Part shown: positions 31,596 through 40,644 of the stretch, in pieces
Position numbering within the stretch: position 1 is the first letter of the stretch
Layout of the letters: each line of letters begins with the position of its first letter
From: JACOMY01 sp046233115
GTDB lineage: Bacteria > Pseudomonadota > Alphaproteobacteria > Kiloniellales > JACOMY01
Length of the DNA stretch: 64,000 bases
Reading direction: 5' to 3'
Assembly (NCBI GenBank): GCA_046233115.1
Contig: JBJXHM010000005.1
Coordinates: 124,001-188,000, forward strand
Program-made: the position numbers and the translations under genes
Notes under the pieces: generated by a model
Database searches by the model: none
The model's input: only the letters and a program-made list of their open reading frames with translations
Told to the model about the DNA's origin: nothing

Positions 31596-33686
31596 ATGAA
31601 CCCGAAGATCTCAGGCCTTGTCGCATCAGGCCTTGTCGCAATGGGAGGCATCGCGGCATTGCTGGCCGGACCGGCTACGGCCGACGACACCCAAGCCCCC
31701 GGCCTCGGCCCGGACCAGCTCGTCTTCTCCGCCGAGAACATGGATACTTCGGTCGATCCGGCCCAGGACTTCTACCGCTATGCATCCGGCAAGTGGCTCG
31801 ACCGTGTCGAGCGGCCAGAAGGCAGGCCCTCATGGGGCGTCTTCGAGATCATGGTCAAGCGCCTCAAGGAACAGATGGCCACCCTCGGCGCAGAGGCCGC
31901 TGAGGGCACTGCCACCGCACCGAAAGGCAGTCCGACCCAGTTGGTCGGCGATTTCTACAAGGCCTACATGGACGTCGAGGCGATCGACGCCGCCGGTGTC
32001 GAGCCGGTTCGGGAGCAGCTCGAAGAGATCGACGCAATCGATTCCTTCGATGGTCTGACCCGCTTCATGGCCGAACAGGCCCGCGCGGCAGGCCCCACCC
32101 TCTTCGCCCTCTTCGTCCCCAGCTCTGATCCTGCGGACAACAGCCGCTACGCGATGTTCGTCATCGGTCAATCGTTCGGTGTGGACAAGCACTACACGGA
32201 CCTGCTGCGCAACGCCGAGGGGGATCCTCGGGTGGCTGCCTACCGGACCTACGTGGCCGACGTCCTGAAAATCGCCGGCTATCCTGAAGCTGAAGCCGAA
32301 CGTGTTGCCGACACGGTGCTGGATGTCGAGTTTGCCATCTTCGCCGGCCTGTTGACCCCGGAAGAAGCGAACAACCCGGCAAACCGATACTCGACCAAGA
32401 GTTTTGACGACGTGCAGGCGATGATTCCCGAACTCGATGTCAGCCTCTTCTTCGACACCATCGGCTTCGAGAAGCCCAAGTCCTTCTACATGTTCGAACC
32501 GCGCCTGCTGCCCGCCCTCTCCCAGCTCTGGCAGTCACGGCCCCTGCAGGATTTGAAGGACTATGCAAAGTTCCGAGTCATCCAGAACTACGCCGAGTTC
32601 CTCACCAGCAAGTTCGACGCTCCCACATTGGCGCTTAGCAAGGCGCTCAGCGGCGGCGCGACCAAGCGTCCGCGGGAAGATGCCTTCTACAGGCTGATGA
32701 TCGACCACCTCGGCCATCCGGCGAGCCAGATCTACATCGACGCATACTATTCCGAGGAGACGCGTGCCGAAATCCTCGACATGGTCAAGCGGCTTCAGGA
32801 CGTGTTCCGCCGTCGAATCCCGACGCGCGACTGGATCTCCGAACCGACACGCCAGGAAGCCCTGAAGAAGGTCGATTCCTTCTATTACAAGGTCGGCTAT
32901 CCCGACCATTGGATCGACTATTCCAGCGTCGACATCGGCTCGGACCCGGTGCAGAATCTGCGTAATCTCGGCTCCTTCTCCATGGATCGCCTCGCCGACA
33001 AGCTGACCCGCCCGGTCGAACTGGACGAGTTCAACACAGCATCGACGCTGCCCATCGCGATGAATGCAGCCTACAACCCCTCGATCAACGGGTTCGAGAT
33101 CTCGGCGGTGATCACCCAGCCCCCCGTTTTTTCGATCGATATGGATCCTGCCCTGAAGTTCTGCCGTGCCGGCGCCATCATCGGGCACGAGATGACCCAT
33201 GGTTTCGACAGTGGCGGCCGGCAGTACGACTCCACCGGCAATTTCCGCGACTGGTGGGCGCCCGAGGATGCCGCCGCTTTCGAAGCAGAGGCAGAGAAGC
33301 TGGTCGAACAGTCCGATGCCTTCGAGGTGCTGCCCGGCGCCCATGCCAACGGCAGGCTGAACATCCGGGAGAACATGGCGGATGTCGGCGGCATCACCCT
33401 GGCACACCAAGCGCTGATGGAGTACCTCGACGAGCACCCGGATGAGAACGTCGAGATCGACGGCCTGACCCAGGAGCAGCGCTGTTTCGTGGCTTGGGCG
33501 CAGATGTGGACGATGAAGGCGGCCGAGCCCTACCTGCGTGCGATCCTCGCCGGTGACGGCCACCCGCCCAATTTCTATCGTACGGTCGCGGCCCTGCAGC
33601 ATCTCGACGCCTTCTACGCGGCCTTCGGCATCGAAGCGGGCGACCCGATGTGGCTGCCGCCGGAGAAACGCGTGCATGCCTGGTAG
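31596..33686 (+). CDS. M13 family zinc metallopeptidase (neprilysin/PepO-like)
   Basis: A 696-residue gluzincin endopeptidase. The zinc site is IIGHEMTHGFD (HExxH) with the third ligand Glu and helper Asp in ENMADVGGI; NAAYNPSINGFEISA is the substrate-binding NAY-type motif, and the end MWLPPEKRVHAW is the usual M13 terminus. A Sec signal peptide ends near GPATADD, so it acts in the periplasm or outside on oligopeptides. The signal carries a duplicated SGLVA from a 15-base tandem repeat (31611-31640). GGAG lies 7 bases before the ATG. Confidence 0.95.
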   Translation: MNPKISGLVASGLVAMGGIAALLAGPATADDTQAPGLGPDQLVFSAENMDTSVDPAQDFYRYASGKWLDRVERPEGRPSWGVFEIMVKRLKEQMATLGAEAAEGTATAPKGSPTQLVGDFYKAYMDVEAIDAAGVEPVREQLEEIDAIDSFDGLTRFMAEQARAAGPTLFALFVPSSDPADNSRYAMFVIGQSFGVDKHYTDLLRNAEGDPRVAAYRTYVADVLKIAGYPEAEAERVADTVLDVEFAIFAGLLTPEEANNPANRYSTKSFDDVQAMIPELDVSLFFDTIGFEKPKSFYMFEPRLLPALSQLWQSRPLQDLKDYAKFRVIQNYAEFLTSKFDAPTLALSKALSGGATKRPREDAFYRLMIDHLGHPASQIYIDAYYSEETRAEILDMVKRLQDVFRRRIPTRDWISEPTRQEALKKVDSFYYKVGYPDHWIDYSSVDIGSDPVQNLRNLGSFSMDRLADKLTRPVELDEFNTASTLPIAMNAAYNPSINGFEISAVITQPPVFSIDMDPALKFCRAGAIIGHEMTHGFDSGGRQYDSTGNFRDWWAPEDAAAFEAEAEKLVEQSDAFEVLPGAHANGRLNIRENMADVGGITLAHQALMEYLDEHPDENVEIDGLTQEQRCFVAWAQMWTMKAAEPYLRAILAGDGHPPNFYRTVAALQHLDAFYAAFGIEAGDPMWLPPEKRVHAW

Positions 33687-33770
33687 CGGCGGCCGGCTGA
33701 TGTTTCCACGCACCGGATAGCTCGCAAATCGCAAGGCTGCCGTCGTGGTAAACGAGGGTGCTCTCGCCGA

Positions 33771-33792
33771 GCGGGCAAGCTAGGCTTGCCGC
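33771..33792. other. Hairpin between the peptidase and GST genes
   Basis: GCGGGCAAGC-TAG-GCTTGCCGC forms a 9-bp stem with one bulged G and a 3-base loop. It may end the peptidase transcript; it lies 23 bases before the GST start, just before its GGAGGG site. Confidence 0.4.
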
Positions 33793-33814
33793 GAGGAAAC
33801 GGAGGGCCCCACGC

Positions 33815-34465
33815 ATGATGCAGCTCTACTACGCGCCTGGATCGCCCTTCGCGCGGGTCGCGCGGGTCCTGGTTCTGGAGCTTCAACTGGACTGTGATCT
33901 GGTCGAGGATAGCGGTTTTCCGCCGCAGCAGGCTGGGGAGCTGAACCCTGCCTTGCAGGTTCCCTTCCTGGTCGCCGGCTCCCTGCGGCTCTTCGGCACC
34001 AGGCTGATCGCGGACTACCTGCTGGAAGCCGGCGCCAAGGTGGTGGAGCGGGGCGAGCCGCCGCTGGCGCTCGGCGCGGTCCGGCCGGAGGCGCGCTGGC
34101 GCGATGCGCAGATCCTGACCGGGCTGGAGCAGCTCCTGACTTCGCTGGTGACCCGCAGCTACCTGATCTGGACCAAGGCCGAGCACCAGCCGGGCGCGGC
34201 CATCCCGATGGACATGGCCGAGCGGGAACTGACCCGCGTGCTCTCCCTGCTCGACTGGCTGGAAGACAAGGCCGGTGATAGCGGCTTCCTCGCCGGCTGC
34301 CTCTCGCTGCAGGACATCTGGCTGATCGCCACCCTGGAGTGGTGCGATGCCCGGATCCCCATCGCCTGGCGCGGGCGGCCGCGGCTGGAGGCCATCGTCG
34401 ACGGCAACAGCGCACGCCAGAGCCTGGCCCAGACCCGCCCCCAGCCCTGGACACCGCAGAGCTAA
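33815..34465 (+). CDS. Glutathione S-transferase family protein
   Basis: A 216-residue two-domain GST. The thioredoxin-like N-terminal half reads MMQLYYAPGSPFARVARVL, where the usual Cys or Ser at the active site is Ser-Pro-Phe-Ala, and NPALQVPFLVAG holds the cis-Pro that contacts glutathione. The all-helical half follows from about residue 90 and includes LSLQDIWLIATLEW. ATG at 33815 has GGAGGG 8 bases upstream; the second ATG at 33818 is nearly equivalent. Substrate unknown. Confidence 0.88.
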   Translation: MMQLYYAPGSPFARVARVLVLELQLDCDLVEDSGFPPQQAGELNPALQVPFLVAGSLRLFGTRLIADYLLEAGAKVVERGEPPLALGAVRPEARWRDAQILTGLEQLLTSLVTRSYLIWTKAEHQPGAAIPMDMAERELTRVLSLLDWLEDKAGDSGFLAGCLSLQDIWLIATLEWCDARIPIAWRGRPRLEAIVDGNSARQSLAQTRPQPWTPQS

Positions 34466-34468
34466 ACC

Positions 34469-35350
34469 CTAAAGCGGCAGGATCACCCAGAGCAGCAGCG
34501 GGGTCGTCGCCACGGACATCAGCGAGGAGACAAGCACCACGCCGGCCACCTGTGGTCCGGCCGAGCTGTAGCGTTCGGCGAAGAGGAAGTTGAAGACGGC
34601 GGCCGGCATCGAGGCCTGCAGGATCAGCACGCCGCGGGCCATGCCGTCCAGGCCCAAGAGTGCGGCGACGGCAAAGCCCATGCTCATGCCGATTCCGATC
34701 CGCGCAGCCGACAGCACCAGTGCCCTGCCGAGGTTGGCGATCTCGAGGCGCGCCAGCGAGACACCCAGCGCCATGATCATGATCGGAATGGAGATCCCGC
34801 CCAACAGGCGCAAGCTCTCTACCAGCCAGCTTGGCAGGTGCAGCCCCGTGGTCATGATCACCACCGAAGCGGCGACCGCGTAGAGAATGGGCATGCGCAC
34901 CATCTGGCGCGGCGAGAGGCTGCCGGCGGCAATCGAGACTCCGACGGTGAAATTCAGGATCGCCGAGACCGCGAGGAAGGTGATGCCGAGCGCCAAGCCC
35001 TGTTCGCCAAAGGTGAAGAGGCAGAGCGGCAGGCCCATGTTGCCGGCGTTGCCGAACATGAGCGCCGGCAGGTAGTGCCGATGCGGCCAGCGCATGACCA
35101 AGAGGAAGATCGCGGCAACCAGACCCACCAGGAAGTAGAGCAGTAGGCTCGCGACCACCATGTCGCTGAAGCTGGCGAGCGAAATCTCCGACTTCAGGAA
35201 GGTGTAGACGATGAGGGCAGGAGTGGTGACCAGAACGGTGAGCTGCGTCACCATCCCGGAATCGAAGGGCTTGCCGAGCCGGGCCCAGAGGTAGCCGAGC
35301 GCCGCGATCAGGAACAGCGGCGCGATGATGCTCAGGATCTCGGCGACCAA
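34469..35350 (-). CDS. AEC family transporter (auxin efflux carrier family)
   Basis: A 293-residue inner-membrane protein with about ten hydrophobic segments, AEC/malonate-permease type. IIAPLFLIAALGYLWARLG at the start, MFGNAGNMGLPLCLFTFGEQG in the middle and ASMPAAVFNFLFAERY near the end are family hallmarks. Relatives move organic anions. No ATG is suitable; TTG at 35350 with GAGGAGG just upstream gives the normal family length, and any longer frame would overlap the phosphatase gene. Confidence 0.87.
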   Translation of the reverse strand: MVAEILSIIAPLFLIAALGYLWARLGKPFDSGMVTQLTVLVTTPALIVYTFLKSEISLASFSDMVVASLLLYFLVGLVAAIFLLVMRWPHRHYLPALMFGNAGNMGLPLCLFTFGEQGLALGITFLAVSAILNFTVGVSIAAGSLSPRQMVRMPILYAVAASVVIMTTGLHLPSWLVESLRLLGGISIPIMIMALGVSLARLEIANLGRALVLSAARIGIGMSMGFAVAALLGLDGMARGVLILQASMPAAVFNFLFAERYSSAGPQVAGVVLVSSLMSVATTPLLLWVILPL

Positions 35351-35387
35351 GGAGCCCTCCTCGGTAACGGAACGACCACGCGCCGGA

Positions 35388-36209
35388 TCAGCCCAGCAGG
35401 GTCTCGTAGAGCCTGTCCCAGGCCGCCTCGCCCGGCGCCAGCAGCAGGCCCTCGCCCTCGTGGCGCAGCGGGCTGTAGGGCCGCCGGCTGTCGGTGAAGC
35501 GCGCGATCGCACCGGCCTCCTGAATCATCATGCAGCCGGGCGCATGGTCCCACGGCATCAGCTTGGTGAAGAAGGAGAAATCCGACTCGCCGGCCAGCAG
35601 GCGCAGGTACTCGATGCCGGCCGAACGCATGCTGCGCTGCGCCCGCACCCGGTCACGGCGCTGCGAGATCTTCTGCGTCATAGCACGCGGCGAGAAGGTG
35701 CCGGCGTGCAGGGTGCCGCGCAGCGCCGAGGGTGGGCTGTCGTTCACCGGGATGGTTCTGGTCTCCCCGTCGAGGCGCACCCCCTCCCCCCGCTCGGCGG
35801 TCGCCAGGCTCATCAGGGCCGGCGCGAAGATCCAGGCAGCCTCGGTCTCGCCCTGCCGGACCAGGGCGACCATCAGCGCGAAATAGGGTTCGCCGCGCGA
35901 GAAGTTTCCGGTCCCGTCGATCGGATCGACGATCCAGACCCAGTCCTCGCCGGAGAGCAGGTCCAGGATGTCGCGATCCTCCGCGACCGCCTCCTCGCCG
36001 ACCACCAACGAGCCTGGCAGCAGACCTGAGAGACCCGCGGTGAGCGCCTTCTCGGAGGCCTTGTCGGCCACGGTGACCGGCTCCACGCCGCCCTTGTAGC
36101 TGATGTCGTCCTTCTCCAGGTTCTGCCAGCGCGGCATCACCTCTTCCTCTGCCACCCGGCGGAGCAGAGCGACGACCTTGTCGCTGTCGATGATCATGCC
36201 AGGCGACAT
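35388..36209 (-). CDS. Inositol-monophosphatase family phosphatase
   Basis: A 273-residue Mg-dependent phosphatase. The metal-binding motifs are VGEEAV, WIVDPIDGTGNFSRG (about 80-95) and the late MPWDHAPGCMMIQEAG. Members hydrolyse inositol-1-phosphate, histidinol phosphate, fructose-1,6-bisphosphate or PAP; the sequence alone does not choose. ATG at 36209 is used, with ATG at 36197 (MIIDSDK) as an alternative; neither has a strong ribosome-binding site. Confidence 0.88.
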   Translation of the reverse strand: MSPGMIIDSDKVVALLRRVAEEEVMPRWQNLEKDDISYKGGVEPVTVADKASEKALTAGLSGLLPGSLVVGEEAVAEDRDILDLLSGEDWVWIVDPIDGTGNFSRGEPYFALMVALVRQGETEAAWIFAPALMSLATAERGEGVRLDGETRTIPVNDSPPSALRGTLHAGTFSPRAMTQKISQRRDRVRAQRSMRSAGIEYLRLLAGESDFSFFTKLMPWDHAPGCMMIQEAGAIARFTDSRRPYSPLRHEGEGLLLAPGEAAWDRLYETLLG

Positions 36210-36257
36210 AGCCCGCTGTTTGCCGCCTGGCAAGCGGCAGGGATGCGGGTCAGCCTC

Positions 36258-37538
36258 CTACAACCCGCTTTGCTGCGGCGCCTCGACCAAGGCGGAAATC
36301 GGCACGAGTGCGAAACCGCGGGAGATCGCGTCGGGGATCCAGAGCTCCAGCGCGGTCACAGTGCCGTCGTGGGGATGGCCGATGGCAATGGCATAGCCGC
36401 GTTTCTTCGCCAGCGCCTCCACCTTGGCGAGCTGCTTCAGCACCAGGCCGGGATCGTTGCCGTAGTGGTCGAGGAAGATGTCGCGGGCCACAGTCGGGAT
36501 CCCGGCCGCCTTGGCCGCCGTCTCTCCCTGACTGCCGCCGCTGGTCATCGAATCGAGGAAGAGGGCACCCTCCGGCGCCAACCCCTGCATCACCACGTCC
36601 ATCTTGGCACGGTCGGCGGTGAAGGCGCTGCCCATGTGGTTGTTGATACCGACGAAGGCCGGAAAGCGGTGCATCGCCCAGTCCAGACGCTGGCGGATCT
36701 CGGCGTTGGAGAGCGAGGTCAGCAGCGCGTTCTTGCCCGGGTCGTTGTGCGCCAGGTCCTTGGGCTCCATCGGCACGTGGATCAGCAGTTCGTGCCCCCG
36801 CTTGCGCGCCCGCGCGGTCATCGCCGGAAGGTCGTCGGCGTAAGGCAGAAAGGCCAGGGTCAGCGGCCCCGGCAGGTTGATCGCATTCTCGGCGCGCTGC
36901 TTGGCGGGGCCGATGTCATCCAGCACGATGGCGATCATCGGCTGGCCCGGCTTCACGCTGTAGGGCACCGCATAGCGCTTCCACGCCGGGGTTCCCTTGG
37001 TCGCGGCCGGTGGTTGCGGCTGTGTCTGCGGCGGAGCCGAAGCCAGTTCCGTCTTCGGCTCCTGCGCGTCAGCGCTGGCTGGTTTTGCCGGCGGATCGGC
37101 CTTCGCCGTACTTTCCTGCTTCGAGGTCGTGCTGGACTGGCTGCTCTTGGTCTCGGGCGCCTTGGCCGGTTGCTTGCTCGGCGCCGCGCTCGCTACAGCC
37201 GCCTTGACCGGGCCCTCGACCTTGGTCTCCGCCACCTTGGTCTCGCTCGGTCCGCTGCCCGGCCAGGAGATCGTGAGCACCGCGAGCAGCAGCAGGGTCA
37301 TCCCGGCAGCACCCAGGCCCACGCGCATCATCAGGCCGCGACGACCGCCGCCGCTGCGCCGGCCGGTGGTCTTGCGCTTGGCCGGGGCACGCTTGCTGGG
37401 CGGGCGACGGGTCGTCTTCGTCCCCGCCCTGCTCGGCGTCTTGGCCGCGCTTTGCCGCGGCTTGGCCGTGCTGCGCTTGGCCGGAGCCTTCTTGCTGCCA
37501 CCCGTCTTGCTGCCAGTCGTTTTCGGCGATCGGCTCAT
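36258..37538 (-). CDS. Divergent polysaccharide deacetylase (YibQ/DUF610) with a Lys/Arg-rich N-terminal tail
   Basis: A 426-residue inner-membrane-anchored protein. Residues 1-70 are a Lys/Arg/Ala/Pro/Thr-rich tail (KKAPAKRSTAKPRQSAAKTP and so on) resembling bacterial histone-H1-like proteins. A single membrane span follows (VGLGAAGMTLLLLAVLTIS), then a Pro/Ala/Lys/Ser linker, then the periplasmic DUF610 domain from about residue 190: IAIVLDDIGPAK, HVPMEPKD, GINNHMGSAFTAD and DSMTSGGS. DUF610 is a distant relative of carbohydrate esterase family 4. It is divergent from trpG. Confidence 0.88.
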   Translation of the reverse strand: MSRSPKTTGSKTGGSKKAPAKRSTAKPRQSAAKTPSRAGTKTTRRPPSKRAPAKRKTTGRRSGGGRRGLMMRVGLGAAGMTLLLLAVLTISWPGSGPSETKVAETKVEGPVKAAVASAAPSKQPAKAPETKSSQSSTTSKQESTAKADPPAKPASADAQEPKTELASAPPQTQPQPPAATKGTPAWKRYAVPYSVKPGQPMIAIVLDDIGPAKQRAENAINLPGPLTLAFLPYADDLPAMTARARKRGHELLIHVPMEPKDLAHNDPGKNALLTSLSNAEIRQRLDWAMHRFPAFVGINNHMGSAFTADRAKMDVVMQGLAPEGALFLDSMTSGGSQGETAAKAAGIPTVARDIFLDHYGNDPGLVLKQLAKVEALAKKRGYAIAIGHPHDGTVTALELWIPDAISRGFALVPISALVEAPQQSGL

Positions 37539-37624
37539 TTCTCTCCTCGTTCAAGCCTCCGCTGCGCCTATCCATACCAGCGATAGCAGGTCGCTCCGCG
37601 TCGCCAACAGGGCTGTCATCACCT

Positions 37625-37652
37625 TTGCGGCCTGGCGCACGGCTGCTATAAG
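37625..37652 (+). promoter_or_regulatory. Candidate promoter of the trpGDC-moaC-moeA run
   Basis: TTGCGG (37625-37630), a 16-base spacer and TATAAG (37647-37652) lie about 50 bases before the trpG start. The -10 match is good and the -35 match moderate. No leader peptide rich in Trp codons is evident in the short distance to the gene. Confidence 0.45.
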
Positions 37653-37703
37653 GCGCCACCTGTATGAAATCGGACGGACTGTCGAGAGACCTGGCGGCGA
37701 CCC

Positions 37704-38297
37704 ATGCTTCTGCTGATCGATAACTACGATAGCTTTACCTACAACCTCTACCACTTCCTGGGCGAACTGGGGGCAGAAGCCGTGGTGCGGCGCAACGACC
37801 AGATCTCCGTCGAAGAGGCCCTGGCCCTCAATCCGACGGCGATCGTGCTCTCGCCCGGCCCCTGCGATCCCGATCGTGCCGGCATCTGCCTGGGATTGGT
37901 CGCCGCCGCGGCCGAGCGGCGGCTGCCGCTGCTGGGCGTCTGCCTTGGCCATCAGACCATCGGCCAGGTCTTCGGCGGCCGGGTGGTGCGCGCCCCGGCC
38001 CCGATGCACGGCAAGCTGTCCGATGTGGTGCACCAGGGCGAGGATATCTTCGCCGGCCTGCCCTCGCCCTTCAAGGCGACCCGCTATCACTCGCTGGTGG
38101 TCGAGCCGGAGAGCTTGCCGGAGAGCTTGAAGGTCACCGCCCGCAGCGAGCCCAACATCATCATGGGCCTCAGCCACCGCGAGCTGCCGATCTACGGCGT
38201 GCAGTTCCATCCCGAATCCATTGCTTCGGAACACGGTCACAAGCTGTTGGAAAACTTCCTCAATCTGGCGAAGATTCCGCGGGACCTGGCGGCATGA
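37704..38297 (+). CDS. trpG: Anthranilate/aminodeoxychorismate synthase glutamine amidotransferase subunit
   Basis: A 197-residue class I glutamine amidotransferase. It starts MLLLIDNYDSFTYNLYHFLG, has the oxyanion segment LSPGPCDP, the nucleophile in LLGVCLGHQ (about 79) and the His-Glu pair in VQFHPESIASEHG. It supplies ammonia to the TrpE chorismate subunit and may double as PabA. trpE is not adjacent, a common alphaproteobacterial arrangement. The stop overlaps the trpD start (ATGA). Confidence 0.96.
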   Translation: MLLLIDNYDSFTYNLYHFLGELGAEAVVRRNDQISVEEALALNPTAIVLSPGPCDPDRAGICLGLVAAAAERRLPLLGVCLGHQTIGQVFGGRVVRAPAPMHGKLSDVVHQGEDIFAGLPSPFKATRYHSLVVEPESLPESLKVTARSEPNIIMGLSHRELPIYGVQFHPESIASEHGHKLLENFLNLAKIPRDLAA

Positions 38298-39349
38298 GCG
38301 AGGCCGAGAAAGACAAGACCGCAGGAGATATGGCCGAGATCAAGTCGCTGTTGGGCAAGGTTGCCGAGGCCAAGGCGCTCAGCGCCGAGGAGGCCGAGCA
38401 GGCCTTCTCCATCATCATGTCCGGCAACGCCACGCCCTCACAAATGGGCGGCTTCCTGATGGCGCTGCGGGTGCGCGGCGAGACCATCGACGAGATCACC
38501 GGCGCGGCCCGTGCGATGCGCGCGCGTATGCTGCCGATCCGCGCGCCGGCCGGCGCCATCGATACCTGCGGCACCGGCGGCGACGCCAAGGGCACCCTGA
38601 ACATCTCGACCGCCAGCAGCTTCGTGGTCGCCGCCACCGGCGTGCCGGTTGCCAAGCACGGCAACCGCGCCCTTTCCTCAAAGTCGGGTGCCGCCGACGT
38701 GCTGCAGGCGCTGGGCGTCAACGTTGATGCCGATATGGCCCTGGTCGAGCGCGCGCTGAGCGAGGTCGGCACCTGCTTCCTGATGGCGCCGCGCCACCAT
38801 TCGGCCATGCGCCATGTCGGGCCGACCCGGGTCGAGCTGGGCACCCGCACCCTCTTCAACCTGCTGGGCCCGCTCTGCAACCCGGCCGGGGTGAAGCACC
38901 AGGTGCTGGGCGTCTTCTCGGCCGACTGGATCGTGCCGCTGGCCGAGACCCTGCGCGCGCTGGGTCACGAGAAGGCCTGGGTCGTGCACGGCGCCGGCGG
39001 GCTGGACGAGATCTCCACCCTCGGCCCCACCGAGGTGGCGGCGCTGGACGACGGCAAGGTCACGACCTTCACCCTGCACCCCTCCGACCTGGGCCTACCG
39101 ACCGCGACCCTGGCGGATATCCAGGGCGGCGACGCGGCAGAGAACGCGAAGGCCATCCTGGCTCTGCTGAAGGGCGAATGCGGCCCCTTCCGGGATATCG
39201 TGACGATGAACGCTGCCGCCGCGCTGGTCGTGGCCTCCCGCGCCAAGAACCTGGAGGAAGGCGCACACCTGGCGGCCGAGGCCCTGGACAGCGGGGCGGC
39301 CAAGGCGGTGCTGGAACGCCTGGTGGCGCTGACCAACAGCCAGGCCTGA
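38294..39349 (+). CDS. trpD: Anthranilate phosphoribosyltransferase
   Basis: A 351-residue enzyme that joins anthranilate to PRPP in tryptophan synthesis. The PRPP/anthranilate motifs are visible: IDTCGTGGDAKGTLNIST, VAKHGNRALSSKSGAADVLQ, and RHHSAMRHVGPTRVELGTRT followed by FNLLGPLCNPAG. It overlaps trpG by 4 bases and precedes trpC by 9 bases. There is a short N-terminal extension of about 10 residues before the first helix. Confidence 0.97.
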   Translation: MSEAEKDKTAGDMAEIKSLLGKVAEAKALSAEEAEQAFSIIMSGNATPSQMGGFLMALRVRGETIDEITGAARAMRARMLPIRAPAGAIDTCGTGGDAKGTLNISTASSFVVAATGVPVAKHGNRALSSKSGAADVLQALGVNVDADMALVERALSEVGTCFLMAPRHHSAMRHVGPTRVELGTRTLFNLLGPLCNPAGVKHQVLGVFSADWIVPLAETLRALGHEKAWVVHGAGGLDEISTLGPTEVAALDDGKVTTFTLHPSDLGLPTATLADIQGGDAAENAKAILALLKGECGPFRDIVTMNAAAALVVASRAKNLEEGAHLAAEALDSGAAKAVLERLVALTNSQA

Positions 39350-39358
39350 GGAGTAAAC

Positions 39359-40171
39359 ATGAGCGACGTACTGGCCCGGATCTGTGCCGATACCCTGAAG
39401 GAAATGGCCCGGCGCGAGGCGGCCCGGCCGCTCGCCGAGGTCGAGGCTGCCGCGGCCGAGGCCTCGCCGCCGCGCGGCTTTGCCGAGGCGCTGCGCCGGG
39501 CCAGCGCGACAGCCGGCTACGGCCTGATCTGCGAGATCAAGAAGGCCTCCCCCTCCAAGGGCCTGATCCGGCCCGATTTCGACCCGCCGAGCCTGGCCCG
39601 TGCCTATGCCGAGGGCGGCGCCACCTGCCTCTCGGTGCTGACCGACGAGCCCTATTTCCAGGGCAAGGACGAATACCTGCGCCAGGCCCGTGCGGCCTGC
39701 AGCCTGCCAGTCTTGCGCAAGGACTTCATGCTGGAGCCCTACCAGATCGTCGAGAGCCGGGCGCTGGGCGCCGACTGCGTGCTGCTGATCCTGGCGGCGC
39801 TGAGCGACGAGAAGGCGCGCATCCTGGCCGCGCTCGCCGGCGACCTGGGCATGGACGTGCTGGCCGAGGTGCACGACGAGGCGGAGCTGGAGCGCGCGCT
39901 CAAGCTCGACGCCGCGTTGCTGGGCGTAAACAACAGGAATCTCAAGACCTTGGAGGTCACGCTTGAGACCACGCGGCGGCTCTCGACGCTGATCCCGAGC
40001 GACCGCTTCCTGGTCGCCGAGAGCGGCCTCAAGACCCGCGAGGACCTGGCCGAGCTGCAGGCGCTGGGCGCCCGCGCCTTCCTGATCGGCGAATCCTTGA
40101 TGCGCCAGGCCGACGTGGCCGCGGCCGCCCGCGCCCTGCTGCCGGCCGGTGCCCGCGGAGCTGCCGCATGA
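39359..40171 (+). CDS. trpC: Indole-3-glycerol phosphate synthase
   Basis: A 270-residue TIM-barrel enzyme that closes the indole ring. Catalytic Lys and Glu lie in CEIKKASPSKGLIRPDF, LRKDFMLEPYQIVESRALGA and LGVNNRNLKTLEVTLE, and ESGLKTREDL is the phosphate-binding region. The TGAGGAG upstream gives a good ribosome-binding site. The stop overlaps the moaC start (ATGA). Confidence 0.97.
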   Translation: MSDVLARICADTLKEMARREAARPLAEVEAAAAEASPPRGFAEALRRASATAGYGLICEIKKASPSKGLIRPDFDPPSLARAYAEGGATCLSVLTDEPYFQGKDEYLRQARAACSLPVLRKDFMLEPYQIVESRALGADCVLLILAALSDEKARILAALAGDLGMDVLAEVHDEAELERALKLDAALLGVNNRNLKTLEVTLETTRRLSTLIPSDRFLVAESGLKTREDLAELQALGARAFLIGESLMRQADVAAAARALLPAGARGAAA

Positions 40172-40644
40172 GCAAGCTCACCCACTTCGATGCCGAGGGC
40201 CGCGCCGCCATGGTCGACGTCGGTACCAAGGAGGAGACCCAACGCCTGGCCACCGCCCGCGGTGAGGTGCTGATGGCGCCCGAGACCTTCTCCCTGGTCG
40301 CCGCCGGGCGCATGGGCAAGGGCGACGTGCTGGGCGTGGCACGGCTGGCCGGCATCATGGCGGCCAAGCGCACGCCGGACCTGATCCCGCTCTGCCATCC
40401 CCTGGCGCTGACCTCGGTCAAGGTCGAGCTCAGCCTGGACGAGACGCGTTCGGCCGTGGTGATCGAGGCCACCTGCAAGCTGACCGGCCGCACCGGCGTG
40501 GAGATGGAGGCCCTGACCGCGGTCTCGGTGGCGGCGCTCACGGTCTACGATATGTGCAAGGCGGTCGACCGCGGCATGACCATCGGCGCCATCCGCCTGG
40601 TCGAGAAGAGCGGCGGCAAGTCCGGCCACTTCAAGCAAGACTGA
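40168..40644 (+). CDS. moaC: Cyclic pyranopterin monophosphate synthase
   Basis: A 158-residue molybdenum cofactor enzyme acting after MoaA. Family segments are LTHFDAEGRAAMVDVGTKEET, AGIMAAKRTPDLIPLCHPL, and TGVEMEALTAVSVAALTVYDMCKA with the end KSGGKSGHF. Overlaps trpC and shares an A with the moeA start (TGATG), so trpC, moaC and moeA are translationally coupled. Confidence 0.97.
   Translation: MSKLTHFDAEGRAAMVDVGTKEETQRLATARGEVLMAPETFSLVAAGRMGKGDVLGVARLAGIMAAKRTPDLIPLCHPLALTSVKVELSLDETRSAVVIEATCKLTGRTGVEMEALTAVSVAALTVYDMCKAVDRGMTIGAIRLVEKSGGKSGHFKQD

Noticed and set aside
29085..33700. Genomic island integrated at tRNA-Asp
   Set aside because: Island insertion normally uses the tRNA 3' end, which faces the RpiR gene. 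No integrase and no direct repeat of the tRNA end were seen on either side.
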